Positions 43,778 through 57,600 of a stretch of 64,000 nucleotides of DNA are shown piece by piece; position 1 is the first letter of the stretch, and every line of letters starts with the position of its first letter. A program made the position numbers and the translations under genes. Below the pieces are notes generated by a model. It was not told the origin of the DNA, did no database searches, and worked only from the letters and a program-made list of their open reading frames with translations. The DNA is from Strigamia acuminata (Eukaryota > Arthropoda > Chilopoda > Geophilomorpha > Linotaeniidae), in the NCBI GenBank assembly GCA_949358305.1, contig OX442321.1, forward strand, positions 3,003,605 through 3,067,604. Direction: 5' to 3'.

Positions 43778-44888
43778 TGTGGTGACCTCAAATATTCCTA
43801 TTTGAGTAAGCACCATATTTCCAATTTGTCCTGTAATCATAGCAAACACTATTTTATGTTCTGTTTCAATGTAAATTGAAATAAAACATATACTGCTATA
43901 GTTAAATAAAAGACACAATATTACCCAAATAATATTGTATCTTGCAGCAAGTTTTGGCCCGGCAACAGCGTCAACCAATCACGCTGCAGCGTGCATTGCT
44001 TTGATGATGCTGCTAGGCGTGTGCCTGGGCGGAGCATCCCTTCCTCTCGCGCGTGCCTGGCTCAATTGTTGCACACGACCCGAAGGTGGCCGTGTGTGAT
44101 CTAAGCGCAACTCGTCATCTGCGCAGCTTTACTGAGCAGATTTTGGAGTGAGCCAAACGGTTTTGGCCCACTCTTCCCGCACTCTTGATTCCACTTCCAA
44201 ACTGTTCACAACCGTGTCAAACTTATGCCCAAACTTGCTAAGTGTGATCTGTGATATTGGAAGAATTGAGACTCATTGCTGGTCCGTGCCAACTGTACGG
44301 AATAGCGCCTTTCTACTTGAATTGTAGTGTAATTTAAGAGATTTCTGTGTGGAATTGACATTGAGCTTGCTCTGTCAATTTGAAGTGCTTTGTGTCGAGT
44401 CTAACTCCACAAAGCAATCTGTTTGTAGACGGATTGTTGCGTCGAGCTTGCTCCGTGATAATTAACCCGCTGTGTGCTAGACGTATTCTCGTGTTGAGCG
44501 TGCTCCACGGGAAGTTTTAGGTGTATTTAGAGGTAGGTTTTTGGCATCGAGTTTACTCTGCCAAAATCCCGCGCTCACGCGATGCCATCGACGCCATCTT
44601 GGAGCCGACCGTTACTGTGAGTGTCCAAGTACGAGAAGAAGCCAGATCGACCCAGTCATTACTATTATTATTTCCCAATTATCGTGTATTTGTAGGAACA
44701 ATTAAAGCAATCTATGTATTCCTTTACTTTGTGTTAAAATCACTCCCCTAGACAACCATTTGGCCACAGAGTAGAAGTCCTAACGGCATCTTGACGACGA
44801 TTACTTGTTAAGTTTATTTTAATTTAGCAAGTGAAAACCCGGATTGCCGCAGTTATGTTGACGGGATTCCCCATACCCCTAGACAACA
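43778..44888. mobile_element. LTR-like block a, duplicate
   Basis: Second copy of 28290-29400 created by the segmental duplication, not an independent insertion. No difference was seen. Confidence 0.45.
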
Positions 44889-45176
44889 AGTATTAAAGGC
44901 CAACAACCAATAATAGGGAGTCTTAGTCATTTATTCGTGAGTATGCGTCCCACACCAGGATAATCAGTCTCCGGATTACCTTGGTGAAGACCATACCAGT
45001 CACAGTTTATGTTCATGAAATTTACGTAAAAAATGTCACTCCCAAAAACATTTATTCCAGCTAACATAAAGGGCATAGATACATGATACAAATGTAAATT
45101 TAACAGTTATAACTCGTTCCGTAAACCAGATTCAACCCTTTCCATATTGTCGCTTTCAATTAAGTTGAACACGATA

Positions 45177-46079
45177 TTAAACAAGGCAGTGGACAAATAC
45201 ATGGACGTGGACATGTAGGACATTAGAGGCAACAAACAAAACAAAGCCAACATTTCCAACAAACATCACAAGGACATGTTGGACATATAGAGCATGAACA
45301 TCCACATGTCCCTCCTGTTCCTGGTGATTCACTTCCTGTTCCTGGCAATCCACCTCTTGTTCCTGGCAATCCACCTCTTGTTCCTGGCAATCTACCTCCT
45401 GTCTTTAGTAATCCACCTTCTGTTCTTGGCAAATGGTTTTGTCGAGTATTATTATACCACGTTCACACAATGGATCGAGTTTGGCCGGATCTGATCCACC
45501 CGATCAGATCCAACTGAACAGAGTTCCAATATCCACTTGGATGGAGTTGTGTTTACACCAAATGTGATTCAATCAAACCAAACAGGTTTTAGAAACACCT
45601 CACTACAATGGCTGCCATTTTATTATCGAATAATGCGCAACAATGGAATGCTACAGACTCCTGACATTATTTTATGATTTCCAATTCGAATCCAATCGTC
45701 GAATCGAGTTGTGGCAACTCAATTGACGAACAAAGTTGTTGGGTACACAGATCTAGATACATGAACGGAGTTCAGTGTTCACACCAATCTTGGATCTGGA
45801 TTCGCCGCTTTGGATGAGATCCAAAAGTTTGGTGTGTAAATGGTATAACTGTTATTACGATAGCATAACTACAACAGTTTAATTTTTCATCAATTAACTT
45901 TGGGTTTTTATATTGTTTCCTTTAAGAATTTGATGAAAACCCACTCAGTGCATTTGACCTTTAAAGCAAAAAATAAATACTACTGACCGATTGTTTGAGC
46001 AGTCTAATGAGATTTTCCATTTATGTGCAAAACCACAAGAAATTCAAACAAACAAGAATGATTAAAATATTAAGTTTCA
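45177..46079 (-). pseudogene. P2: duplicate of P1
   Basis: It has the same one-base deletion in the signal exon, the same in-frame TAA in the cysteine tail and the same MITE (45452-45848) as P1. Both lesions and the MITE therefore pre-date the duplication. Confidence 0.75.
45452..45848. mobile_element. MITE D, duplicate
   Basis: Second copy of the TTATACCA-ended element at 29964-30360, carried along by the segmental duplication. Confidence 0.6.
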
Positions 46080-46287
46080 TTTTGAATGACTGTTCTGTAC
46101 ACTATGCATCCTCAATCCATTTCTATAATAAGAGAAATTAAAATTGATCAAATATGCTCTTACAAGAAAGAGTAAAATTTCATCTCTCATGAATAGATGA
46201 GAATAACACAAAGAAAAAATATTTTTATTGTTATTTGATTATAAACAACCATCTTTTACCAGATTATTGTGTGTTCAAAGTTTAGGT

Positions 46288-47557
46288 TTGTTGTGACCTC
46301 AAATGTCCCTTTTATTTGGCCTATTTGGAGTACAAGAAATTAATAATCCAATTTATTTAATGTGTTAAATAAATTGTTTTACAGTCCCTTTAATTATTTG
46401 GAAATACTAGAAATTGGTAATTTAAAGAATCAATTTATTTTAGTGTTTTTAATGAATTATTTGTTAAAATAATTACATATTTTTGCTTGCTTGTGCAAAT
46501 AAAATACTCATTTTATTTGCAATTGCCAAGTGCTTTTGGCTGTTAAACAGAAACCGTTAGGGCTGCCATGGCAACCTAACTGCCAAATTGGGGGGTTGCT
46601 ATGGCCAGCTCCTAATTTGCACCGTTGCTGGGCACGAAGTGTGCCAGGTGCATGCCACGCATGCGCACTCGGCCGATTTTCCGGCCAAAGTTTGAGTAAT
46701 AAATTCGTTTATTACTCACTCTTTGCCTCCTCCTCACACCGTTCACACCGACACAGCTTTGTTCAAACCAAAAACACTGTTTTGTCCGTGATCCGTGAGA
46801 TATTGCAAAGTTTCAACCGATTTGCTTGATGCCAATCCACATCAAGTGACTCCTTCCCGGACGACGAAGTCGACGTGCAACGGACCGAGCAACCGTTGTT
46901 TCCGCCGCCGCCCGAAAACAGACGTACACACGCCATCGTAGACCGACGCCCGGAATACGCCAAGCCGACGAAACCTCGACGCTAGCCACCCGACGACGTC
47001 AATTCGAGTGATATACGTTGAAGACCGACGCCAGCCAGCCGCCGAGTTGACGAGGGACGACACGCGAAAGCCGACGAAACCTCGACGCTCGACTTACTGA
47101 CGACGGTAATTTGCCGAGAAGAAGCGGACACCTGAAGACCGAATTCGACAGTGCGAACCACGCCATTGGATTCGTGAGTCTTCAACGGAGAATTTCCCGT
47201 TTCAACTCGAGGGTTCACACCTCGTATTCTCCACTTTGGCCTGGCTACCTAGCTGGCCACAGCCGAATCAACTCGCAAAGTCTCACGATTTCGCGCCCGT
47301 TTGTGTGCATTTGCACCAATTTTCACGGCGATCCGTTGCCGCCATTTTCCAAACCTATTGTTTCCGCGCACGCGAACAATTCCATTGTTCTCGCGCCTCT
47401 CTCTTCTTTCCTTGTTTAACTTTAACAATATTCATTCGATAATTTATTTAATTCATGTAAACCTATTACCCCTTAATTCTAGCATTAATAAAACTGTTTA
47501 TTCATTTCAAACTACTCGTTTATTATTACATTTGTTACCAAAAAACCCCTAGACACA
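46288..47557. mobile_element. LTR-like block b, duplicate
   Basis: Second copy of 30800-32069, carried along by the segmental duplication. Confidence 0.45.
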
Positions 47558-47745
47558 AAACCAACAGCCAAACCCGATAGAAGACCTTTTACGGCATTCA
47601 ACTGCTTCCACAGGTTGAATACCGGGACCTTATGCATTGAATTAGTTAATTAATTAGATTAATATTCGGTGCAATTATTATATTTTGGGACATCCAGGAA
47701 CGCAACAGGTTTATACCGTTTGTACAGTTTATAAAAACAGCCTGT

Positions 47746-49032
47746 TCACTCTTCTCCTCCATCTTCTTCTCCTTCGTCTTCTTCTCCTTCATCTTCTTCT
47801 CCTTCTTCATCTTCTTCTCCTTCTCCTTCTCCTTCTCCTTCTCCTTCTTCATTTTCAGTTCCATCTGGATTTTCAGTTCCATCTTCATTTTCAGTTCCAT
47901 CTGGATTTTCAGTTCCATCTTCATTTTCTGTTCCATCTTCATTTTCTGTTCCGTCTGGATTTTCAGTTCCATCTTCATTTTCTGTTTCATCTTTATTTTC
48001 TGTTCCATCTTTATTTTCTGTTCCATCTTTATTTTCTGTTCTATCTTTTCCACTTCCTGTTCCATCTTCTCCAATTCCTGTTTTAGTAGTAGTAGTAGTT
48101 GTAGTGGGAGTAGGAAATATCCTGGCCATCCTCGTTTTGGTAACTAGAAAATAATACAAAATTAAATTAATCACTTTTAAAGTATTGCAAAATTAGTAAT
48201 GAGTTCTTTTAGGGGGATGGTTGGCAGGGTTGTGCGGTTATTTCTTTGGGCGAGTGCAATGTGGTTTCCGTAAAAAATCGCAATGTGTGCGGTATATCGC
48301 AAGGGTCACCTGATGTTGTTAGCCCAGGGTACTTAACTCAATTAGAACGACCCCAAATTCACAGCTTGTAGCAATCGCCAACTCACCGGGATATTGAGTT
48401 GTTGAAGTTGTAGTTGTAGTGGGAGTTGTTGTAGTTGTAGGAGGAGTTGTTGCAGCTGCTTTAGGAATTATAATTGCACCGGGAATTGTTGTAGTTGTAT
48501 CGGGAATTGTTGTAGCTGTATCAGGAATTGTTTTAGCTGTATCAGGAATTGGTTTAGCTGCATCGGGAATTGTTATAATTGTATCGGGAATTGGTGTAGC
48601 TGCATCGGGAATTGTTATAATTGTATCAGGAATTGTTGTAGCTGCATCTGGAGTTGGTTGAGCTGTATTGGAAGTTGTTGTAGTTGTAGTGCGAGTTGTT
48701 GTATTTCTTAGGGCAGTTGTTGTAGTTGTAGTGGGAAATGTACCAGTATTGTCAATTAAACACGATATTAAACAAGGCAATGGACATATACATCGAGGTG
48801 GACATGTAGGACATTTAGGGCAACAAGCAAAACAAATCCAACATTTCCAACAAACGTCACAAGGACATGTTGGGCATATAGGGCATGGACATGCACATGT
48901 TCCTCCTGTTGGTGGCGAGTGTTTTTGCAATCTATCCTTTTTTAATTCTAATCTTCTGCTTGTAATTGCATGAACGTGAAAGACCCGTAGAAAAATCAAA
49001 CAAACACGAATGATTAAAACATTAACTTTCAT
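47746..49032 (-). CDS. B2: secreted cysteine-dense protein with acidic tail, duplicate (347 aa)
   Basis: Exons 48387-49032 and 47746-48143. The sequence is identical to B1, including signal peptide, 17-cysteine domain, TIPDA repeats and DGTEN/Glu tail, and it has the same promoter block (49033-49188). With B1 it doubles the dose of the acidic member of the cluster. Confidence 0.75.
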
Positions 49033-50051
49033 TTTCAATGACTGTTCTGTACACTTTGCATCCTCAATCCATTTCTGTAATAAGAGTAATTAAAATATGT
49101 TGTTCCACGAAAGAGTAGTATACCATATCATATATCATATCATTTCATGAATAAACTAGAATAACACAAAGAAAAAATATTTTTATGTTATTCGTTGTTG
49201 AAAAATAACTTTTCGTTTTCCATGCAATTTTGAAATTGATGCTAGGAGTTGCTCTCATAAGATGTCCTGGTATTTGTCTGCATTCACTGTACCCTTTATG
49301 AATTCAAGGTTGTCAACTCCGTTACTGCTAACACACCCCCACACAATCAAATTTTAGGGAAAATTTATAGTGTGTTTCAGGCAATCTGGCTGAAAGGCCT
49401 CCGAATTGTTTCTCAACACCGTGAACAGTTTGATGGTTTACAATAAGTGTGGGACTTTATCACTCCTGCATATTATCAAGGACATATAGAAACCATGCCA
49501 GATCTGATTCAGGCAGTAGTAAGTGCTAAAGGAGATGTCACACAATATTAAAATGACTTGACCACTTTCACATGAATCAAGTAGTGCAGTGATCCCTTTC
49601 TCTTGTGTCAAGTGATTCAACTGAAATCTCTCATAACTTTCTTGTTTAGTTGTTTGTATTGTTGGTTTTTATTGCTTACCTTTGTGGATTTTCTAGTTTT
49701 CTGAAATGTACTGTATTTATCAATTTATGCAACTTGTACACAAACCTTCATCACACCAGAAAGTGAAATACCTCATTTCAAATTTAAATTTTATTTTAAA
49801 TTTATAAATTTTAAATATTATCATTTTTTGTTATGTGAATTGAAATAAAGTCAAAATGCCAAATTTAATAATGCTCAAGACATAACTTTACACATGAACA
49901 ATTTGTTTCTACATTTTCCTCTTAGGTGATAATCCTGGCTTACAATTCAGGCACAACCTAATAACTATTGTTTCCACTATAATAAATCCCCACAATTATT
50001 ATTGAAATGCTGAATAATCCCAAACAAAAGCGAGAGTTATTTGATGTGCAC

Positions 50052-51797
50052 TCATCTATCTCCTGTTCCTGGCCATCTACCTCCTGTTCCTGGCAATCCA
50101 CGTCCTGCATCAGGCAATCCTGACGTTCTATTTTTTCCTACTGGCAGTTCACCTCCTGTCCCTGGCAATTTTCCTCCTGTTCCTTGTGATCCACTTCCTG
50201 TTCCTGGCAATGCACCTCCTGTTCCTGGCCATCCGCCTCCTGTTTCTGACCATCCGCCTCCTGTTCCTCGCCATCCGCCTCCTGTTCCTCGCCATCCGCC
50301 TCCTGTTCCTCGCCATCCGCCTCCTGTTCTTTGCCATCCAGCTCCTGTTCCTGACAATTCACCTCCTGTTCCTGACAATCCGCTTCCAGTCCATGGCCAT
50401 CCGCCTCCAGTCCATGGCCATCCGCCTCCTGCTCCTGGCCATCCGCCTCCTGTTCCTTGCCATCCACCTGCTGTTCGTGGCCATCCGCCTCCTGTTCCTT
50501 GCCATCCACCTCTTGTTCCTTGCCATCCACCTCCTGTTCCTGACAATCCGCCTCCTGTTCCTGGCCATCCGCCTCCTGTTCCTGGCCATCCGCCTCCTGT
50601 TCCTGGCCATCCGCCTGCTGTTCCTGGCCATCCGCCTCCTGTTCCTGGCCATCTGCCTCCTGTTCCTGGCCATCCGCCTACTGTTCCTTGCCATCCACCT
50701 CCTGTTCCTTGCCTTCCACCTCCTGTTCCTTGCCATCCACCTCCTGTTCCTGACAATCCGTCACCAGTCCATAGCCATCCGCCTCCAGTCCATGGCCATT
50801 CGCCTCCTGTTCCTTGCCATCCACTTCCTGTTCCTTGCCATCCATCTGCTGTTCCTGGCAATCCGCCTCCTGTTCCTTGCCGTCCACCTCCTGTTCCTGA
50901 CAATCCGCCACCAGTCCATGGCCATCCGCCTCCAGTCCATGGCCATCCACTTCCTGTTCCTTGCCATCCATCTGCTGTTCCTGGCAATCCGCCTCCTGTT
51001 CCTTGCCGTCCACCTCCTGTTCCTGACAATCCGCCACCAGTCCATGGCCATCCGCCTCCAGTCCATGGCCATTCGCCTCCTGTTCCTTGCCATCCACTTC
51101 CTGTTCCTTGCCATCTGCCTTCTGTTCCTCGCCATCCGGCTCCTGTTCCTTGCCATCCATCTGCTGTTCCTGGCAATCCGCCTCCTATTCCTTGCCGTCC
51201 ACCTCCTGTTCCTGACAATCCGCCTCCTGTTTCTTGCAATCCAACTCCTCTTCCTGACCATCCGCCTCCTGTTCCTAGCAATCTATTTTCTGCTATTGGC
51301 GGTTCATCTGCTGTTCGTAGCCAAACATCTATCAATGGCTTTAGCGGTGGATCTACAAATTGTTTTAAAATAAAACCTACAAACATTTTTGCCAAATCAG
51401 TTATCACTTGCTTTACAAACGTCTTTAAAAACACAAATATCCAAGATATCTCGCTAGGAGTATATTTAACTAACAAATCAAATGCCAAATCAAAATCCAA
51501 GAAGTTAACATTTTAACTATCAACCCTATTATACTCTCTTTCAATTCCCTTAGTGTTGTTGTTGTTGTTATATCCAATTCAGTTATTTGGTTAGCCACTG
51601 AACACAGCAATTTAACAAACAATCCTTTTTCTGTTGCTGCCATTTACTTAGAAGTGGAGCTATGTGTAGAATGTACATAATTTAAACAATAAAATCTACT
51701 GACCGAGTGTGTTAGCGGTCCAATGGGATGTTCCATGTATGTGCAAGAACCCAAGAAAATTCAAACAAACAAGAATGATTAAAACATTAACTTTCAT
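50052..51797 (-). pseudogene. Q2: duplicate of Q1
   Basis: Identical copy of Q1 with the same deletion and frame changes. The intact signal exon is at 51704-51797. Confidence 0.6.
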
Positions 51798-52301
51798 TTT
51801 GAATGACTGTTCTGTACACTTTGCATCCTCAATTTATTTTTGTAATAAGAGTAATTAAAATTGATCAAATATGTTGTTACAAGAAAGAGTAAAATATCAT
51901 CTCTCATGAATAAACTAAGAATAACAGAAAGAAAATATTTTTATTGTTATTTGAGTAAGAACGTGATTATTCTGGCTTCATCAAACGAATACAAAAGGAT
52001 GGTCAAATATCAATAACTAAATCTAATGAACAATTAAATATATTCTACATTTCAACAGTGTTTTGTCTATTTCTTTTATGATCTATGTTGTGCCTGTGTT
52101 TGAGAGTAAGGCTTTTGTGTCATTTGTGGACACTACAATTGCTCATGGTTAAGAAATTATACAAACGGAAATGTAAACAATTATAAGTCGTTCTTAAACC
52201 AGATTAAACCACTTTCAATATTTTTTGCTTTTAATTGCGTTGAACACGATATTAAACCTTGTACCGTGATGGCAAATTGTTAGTCTTAGAAAATATTGAA
52301 A

Positions 52302-52390
52302 AATAGGGACCTGACACCTGACACCTGACACCTGACTTTTAGACTAAAAGTCATGTGTCAGGCGTCAGGTGTCAGGTGTCCATCCCTATT
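52302..52390. repeat. 89 bp palindrome, duplicate
   Basis: Second copy of the hairpin at 36814-36902, unchanged. Its survival without rearrangement is notable because long palindromes are unstable. Confidence 0.9.
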
Positions 52391-52512
52391 GTTATTGAAA
52401 GCATTTATTGTTTAACATTAGCGGGCTATACAGTATACTGTTGCGTATGACAACAGCTGTTACTATTGTTCTGTCCCAAAGATGGAGTAAATGCTCAACT
52501 TGTTTTATTCTT

Positions 52513-52668
52513 TTAATTCACATCTTGTGTTCCTGATTCTAACAGACAAATTTTGTCATCAGCAATTTCTTCAATATCGAACAGCGACTCCATCCGTTCC
52601 ACGTATTGCTCCCAGTCTGTGACCGGGTTGTGCTCCTGGAAAGGGGCTTGTGTAGAAGGCTTAGTGAC
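52513..52668 (-). mobile_element. Gag fragment, duplicate
   Basis: Second copy of the retrotransposon gag relic at 37025-37180. Confidence 0.5.
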
Positions 52669-53400
52669 AAAAAAAGTTGAAAAAAGCGATGAAAATGTGA
52701 TACGGCTCGGGCCGAACGCGTGGTGCAAGGTCAGTTCTACCAATACCGTATGTATTGTCGTGATCTCATAAGAAATATTTTTAAATACTCTGGTTTGGCA
52801 CGTGCCAAACCAGCCTGCTGTGTCTTGGGGATGAAAACTCACATCTCACCCAATTTAGCTGGGATGAGCTGCAAATTAACAGTTTTTGTGCAACAATTCC
52901 TTTGTTGCACCAAAATACAATCATTGCCATATTGACTGCACAGATATGAAGACATCTAATTTCGTCGTCTTGTTCAATTTAGACACCAAATTTTCTTCAT
53001 TTTGTTCAATTTAGACATCAAATTTTGTCGTTTTGTTCAATTTACATCCGCACAATTTACATGTGCATTAAATTAGCATGTTGCGTCCTACTTTGGTGTA
53101 GGTTTAATTGCGCTAACGTGTCACACTTTACCTGTGATCTATTATGCAAATACCCAAATGAATACCAAATGTATTTAAATGAACAAGTTATTTATTCAAT
53201 AGGCATTATGCCTTAAAATACACTCAGTTATAATTCTAGAGTCGACTTGGTCAGAGTCGAACAAAATATTTCTCAAGATGGCGTTCCTAGTTCCGCGTGG
53301 TCGGTGGAACGATGGTGGCGTCTCGAGTTGGCGTTAATTCGTCACGGATTCGTCGTTCGCGGACGCGGTGGAATGCTCTTTCTAGTTTTCTATCCGTGCC

Positions 53401-53879
53401 TGTTGTCTAGGAGTTGGTTTTAGCGTCTCAATGCTCTGACCAGGAACTGGGGGTTCCTTACCGGGCTCTCGGACACTTGGGTAGCAGAATAACCGTGGGG
53501 CGGTTATTTGATGTGAATTCACAAGGGCTATTCTTCTGCTTTCAGGTAAATTCGTGAGAGTTACAGTTGCACTTTACTCAGCGGTCCTCGATCAATTCTA
53601 ACTTGTACTTGAAGTTGGCCTGACGGTGAGGTAGTTGCTGTGTTCTTGGTGTCGTTTGTGTAAGTTCTGACTTTAGGCGGGAAACTCCACCTTTTATAGG
53701 TCAGTGTGAGGGGCCAGGCGCAGCCAATGGGGCTCGCCACCGGCCGCATCACTCCCTTCGGGGCAGGCGCTTCCCAGGGGGGGGAAGGCGGAGCCAACGC
53801 GAGGGGAACGACTCTTCTTTCATAGTGACTCAGAGGGATGGTATCCACTGGAGGGAAAACCACCCGCTGTGTCACCACA
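53401..53879 (-). mobile_element. LTR-like block c, duplicate
   Basis: Second copy of 37913-38391. It carries C at 53719 where copy 1 has A, the single difference found between the duplicates. Confidence 0.4.
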
Positions 53880-54695
53880 AGCATTCTGTGTTCAATTATG
53901 CCTTATTATAGAATATAGAAAAATACAGCATACTTTAATGCAGATATTGTGGAAATGTAAACCAGCCGGTCCATCTCGAAACTATTTAGCAAGACTAATC
54001 AATAACAGAAAAAAAGAATTTCAAAGTGATTATTTCAGCAGTTCTCACACCTTTTTGGCTGCGAAGCTGTTTACACAAATAAAAATGTGGCGTCCCAGTG
54101 GTCCGCTGACAGCAGGTCAACTACTATTGATGATGCTTACCTTTGTAGATTTTCTAGTTTACTGAAATGTACCGTATTTATCAATTTGTGCTACTTGTAC
54201 ACATGCTAACCACACCAGGAAGTTTTTAATTTTTAAGTTTTTAATTTTTAATTTTTAATTTTATTAAATATTTAATTTTTAATTCTCTTAAATATTTAAT
54301 TTTTAATTTTCTTAAATATTTAATTTTTAATTTTCTTAAATATTTAATTTTTAATTTTCTTAAATAGTTAATTTTTAATTTTCTTAAATATTTAATTTTT
54401 AATTTTCTTAAATATTTAATTTTAAAATTTGTTATGATAATTGAAATGCACAATCCTGATAAACAGTCAAAAAAACAAATTTAATAGTACACAAGCACAA
54501 GATCAAGACATTACTTTACACATGAATAATTTGTTTGATGTTTTATTAACGACTCCGTTTTGGTCTGTTTTCCTCCTAGGTGATAATCCTGTTTCTACTA
54601 TAATATGTCCCCACGATTATTGTTGAAATGCCGTATAATCGCTAACAACACTGAGAGTAATTTGATATACACTTGTTAATCTGAAGTCATGAAAT

Positions 54696-57600
54696 TTAAA
54701 CCCCTTTTGTTGTTGAACACGGTATTACGCAAGGCAATGGACAATTACATCGACGTGGACATGTAGGACATTTAGGGCAACAAGCAAAACACATCCAACA
54801 CTTCCAACAAACGTTACAAGGACAAGTTGGACATATAGGGCACGGGCAGCCATATGCCCCTTTTGGTCGTGGCAATCCACCTCCTGTTCCTGGCAATCCA
54901 CCTCCTGTTCCTGGCAATCCACCTCCTGTTCCTGGCAATCCACCTCCTGTTCCTGGCAATCCACCTCCTGTTCCTGGCAATCCATCTCCTGTTCCTGGCA
55001 ATCCACCTCCCATTCCTGGCAATTTCCCTCCTGCTCCTAGAAATCCAATGCCCATTCCTAGCAATCCACTTCCTATTCCTAGCAATCCACTTCCTATTCT
55101 TGATAATCCACCTCCTGTCCCTGACAATATCCCTCCTGTTCCTTGCAATCCACTTCCTGTTCCTGGCAATGCATCTCCCTTTCCTGGCAATTTACCTCCA
55201 GTTCCTGGCCATCCACCTCCTGCTCCTGGCCATCCTTCTCTTACTCCTGAACATCCACTACCTGTTCCTGGCCACTCACCTTCTATTCCTGACCATTCAC
55301 CTCCAGTTCCTGACCATCCATCTCCTGATCCTGGCCATACACCTCCTTTTGCTGGCCACACAACTCCTGTTTCTGGCCACACACCTCCTGTTCCTGACGA
55401 CTCACCTCCTATTCTTGACCATTCACCTCCAGTTCCTGGCCATTCACCTCCCGTTCCTGCCAATCCACTGCCTGTTAATCCACCTCCTGTTTTTGGCCAT
55501 CCACCTGCTAGTAACCATCCATCTCCTGTTTTTGGCCACTCACTTGTTCCTGGCCACTCACCTGTTTCTGGCCACTCACCTGTTCCTGGCCACTCACCTG
55601 TTCCTGGCCACTCACCTGTTCCTGGCCACTCACCTGTTCCTGGCCACTCACCTGTTCCTGGCCACTCACCTGTTCCTGGCCACTCACCTCTTATTCCTGG
55701 CCATCCACCTCCTGTTTCTGACAATCCACTTCCTGTTCCCGGCCACGGCCATCCAATTTCTCTTATTGGCCATCCCTCTTCTATTCCTGACCATCCACCT
55801 CCTGTGCCTGGCTGTCCATCTGCTATTTTTAGCCATCCACCATCACCTCCTATTCCTAGCAATCGCTCTTCATATCCTCTTTGTAGCAAATCATATACCA
55901 AGGCACTTATCACAAATTTTATAAATTTCTTTAACCACTTTTTTATAGCTGAACTTTCCTCAGAAAGTATCGCATCTCCTCCTGGCACTAATTTCCTTAA
56001 AATAAAACTTATCACACCATACATGAAACCAACTATCGAATCAACTAAATTATCTTTTAGTTTTTTAATCAATTCGTCTAGTGTTAAAGTTGTAAGAGTT
56101 GTTGTTGTTATTCCCAGCCATTTAACTATTTTAGCAACCGATCGACACACCCATTTACCTATCAATTCACTTCCTGCCAATGTAACTGCCAATTGACCTA
56201 GCCATTTGCTTAGCAATTTAGCTAGCCATTTACCTAGAATTGGAGCTATAAATATATCTAACAATTTATATAAAATTGTACCTATAAATGGAGTTATCAG
56301 AAAAGCAAATGGGATAGTAACACCTACCGCTATATTTATCACTTCAACTAGCAATTTAATTAGCAATTCACCTGACGCTTTACCTATCAATTCACCTAGT
56401 AATTCACCAATTCTTTTAAATTCGTCTTTTGTTATTGTACAAGGAGTTGCTGTTGTTGTTATAAGATCTGTTGTTGTTGCTTTATCTGTTGTTGTTGTTA
56501 CATCTGTTGTTGTTGCAGTAGTTGTTGTTGTTGGTCCTACCAATTCAGCTATTAAATAAGCCAATTGACATAGCAATTGTCCTAGAATTTCTTCTCCTTT
56601 TCCTGCATATTGAGCTAGCAATTGACCTATCAATTTTCCTATCAATTTTCCTAGCAAATGACCTATTTGTTTCCATTTTTCTGGTGTTGCTTCACAAGCA
56701 GTTTTTGCCTGGCGGGATTCCAGGAATTTTCCGATGGCCCATGATGCCGCCAATTTTTTTTCCTTTGTTGTGTCCCGATAAATTTGTTCTCGTGGCCTGA
56801 TAAACTTGTTTCCGTGGTCCGGCCTGTCCAGATTTTCCGGTAATAAATCTGTTTCCAGTCCATACCTGGTTGTTGTAGGAGTAGTAGGAGTAAGAATAGT
56901 TGTCGTAGTAGCAATAGTAGGAGTAGGTGTAGTTGTTGTAGGAGTAGTAGTTGTAAGAGTAGTAGTTGTAGGAGTAGGAGTTGTAGGAGTAGTAGTTGTA
57001 GGAGTAGGAGTTGTAAGAGTAGTAGTTGTAGGAGTAGTAGTTGTAGGAGCAGTTGTTGTAGAAGTAGTAGTTGCTGTAGGAGTAGTAGTTGTCGTAGTAG
57101 CAATAGTAGGAGTAATCTTAGAGGTTGTTGTTTTTTTGTTCTGCTGTTGACCTGGTTGACCACTGTATTAATATATTGTGAATGAATTATGAATAATCTG
57201 CTTCTACTATCTTGGTGTCAAATTCAAACATGCAAATTCTTTGTGTGTAGAAAAAACCTTCAACCAAAAATGTATTGCATACAAATAAATAGGTATTTTG
57301 TTCTGTTTCTGGCTACACACAAATAATTGTTGCTTCGAGTTGGCACCAAGATGCAGAGTACCGTACTTTATCGATTAAGAGCTGCAGTTCTTATTCAAAA
57401 CTGCCATTTTTGTTAGCAATTACAATTTCGCTTTTTCGTTGGTTATATTTGTTTAATGTAACAAACGAAGTCTGAACGTCACGAACGAAGCGTGCTTTCA
57501 TCGTTCGTGAGGTTAAATACGAAAACAATACCGTACTTTTGCAAAAATACGCTATTTTTGGTGTCTCAGCCGCAGCTACTATTCGAGGGCGGCTACAATT

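Larger units (their letters stand above)
41171..56658. repeat. 15,488 bp tandem segmental duplication, copy 2
   Basis: This is the second copy of 25683-41170 in the same orientation. The right edge lies inside A3 between 56658 and 56699. Beyond it A3 differs from A2 and A1 by scattered substitutions and insertions, which fixes the limit of the duplicated unit. Confidence 0.95.
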
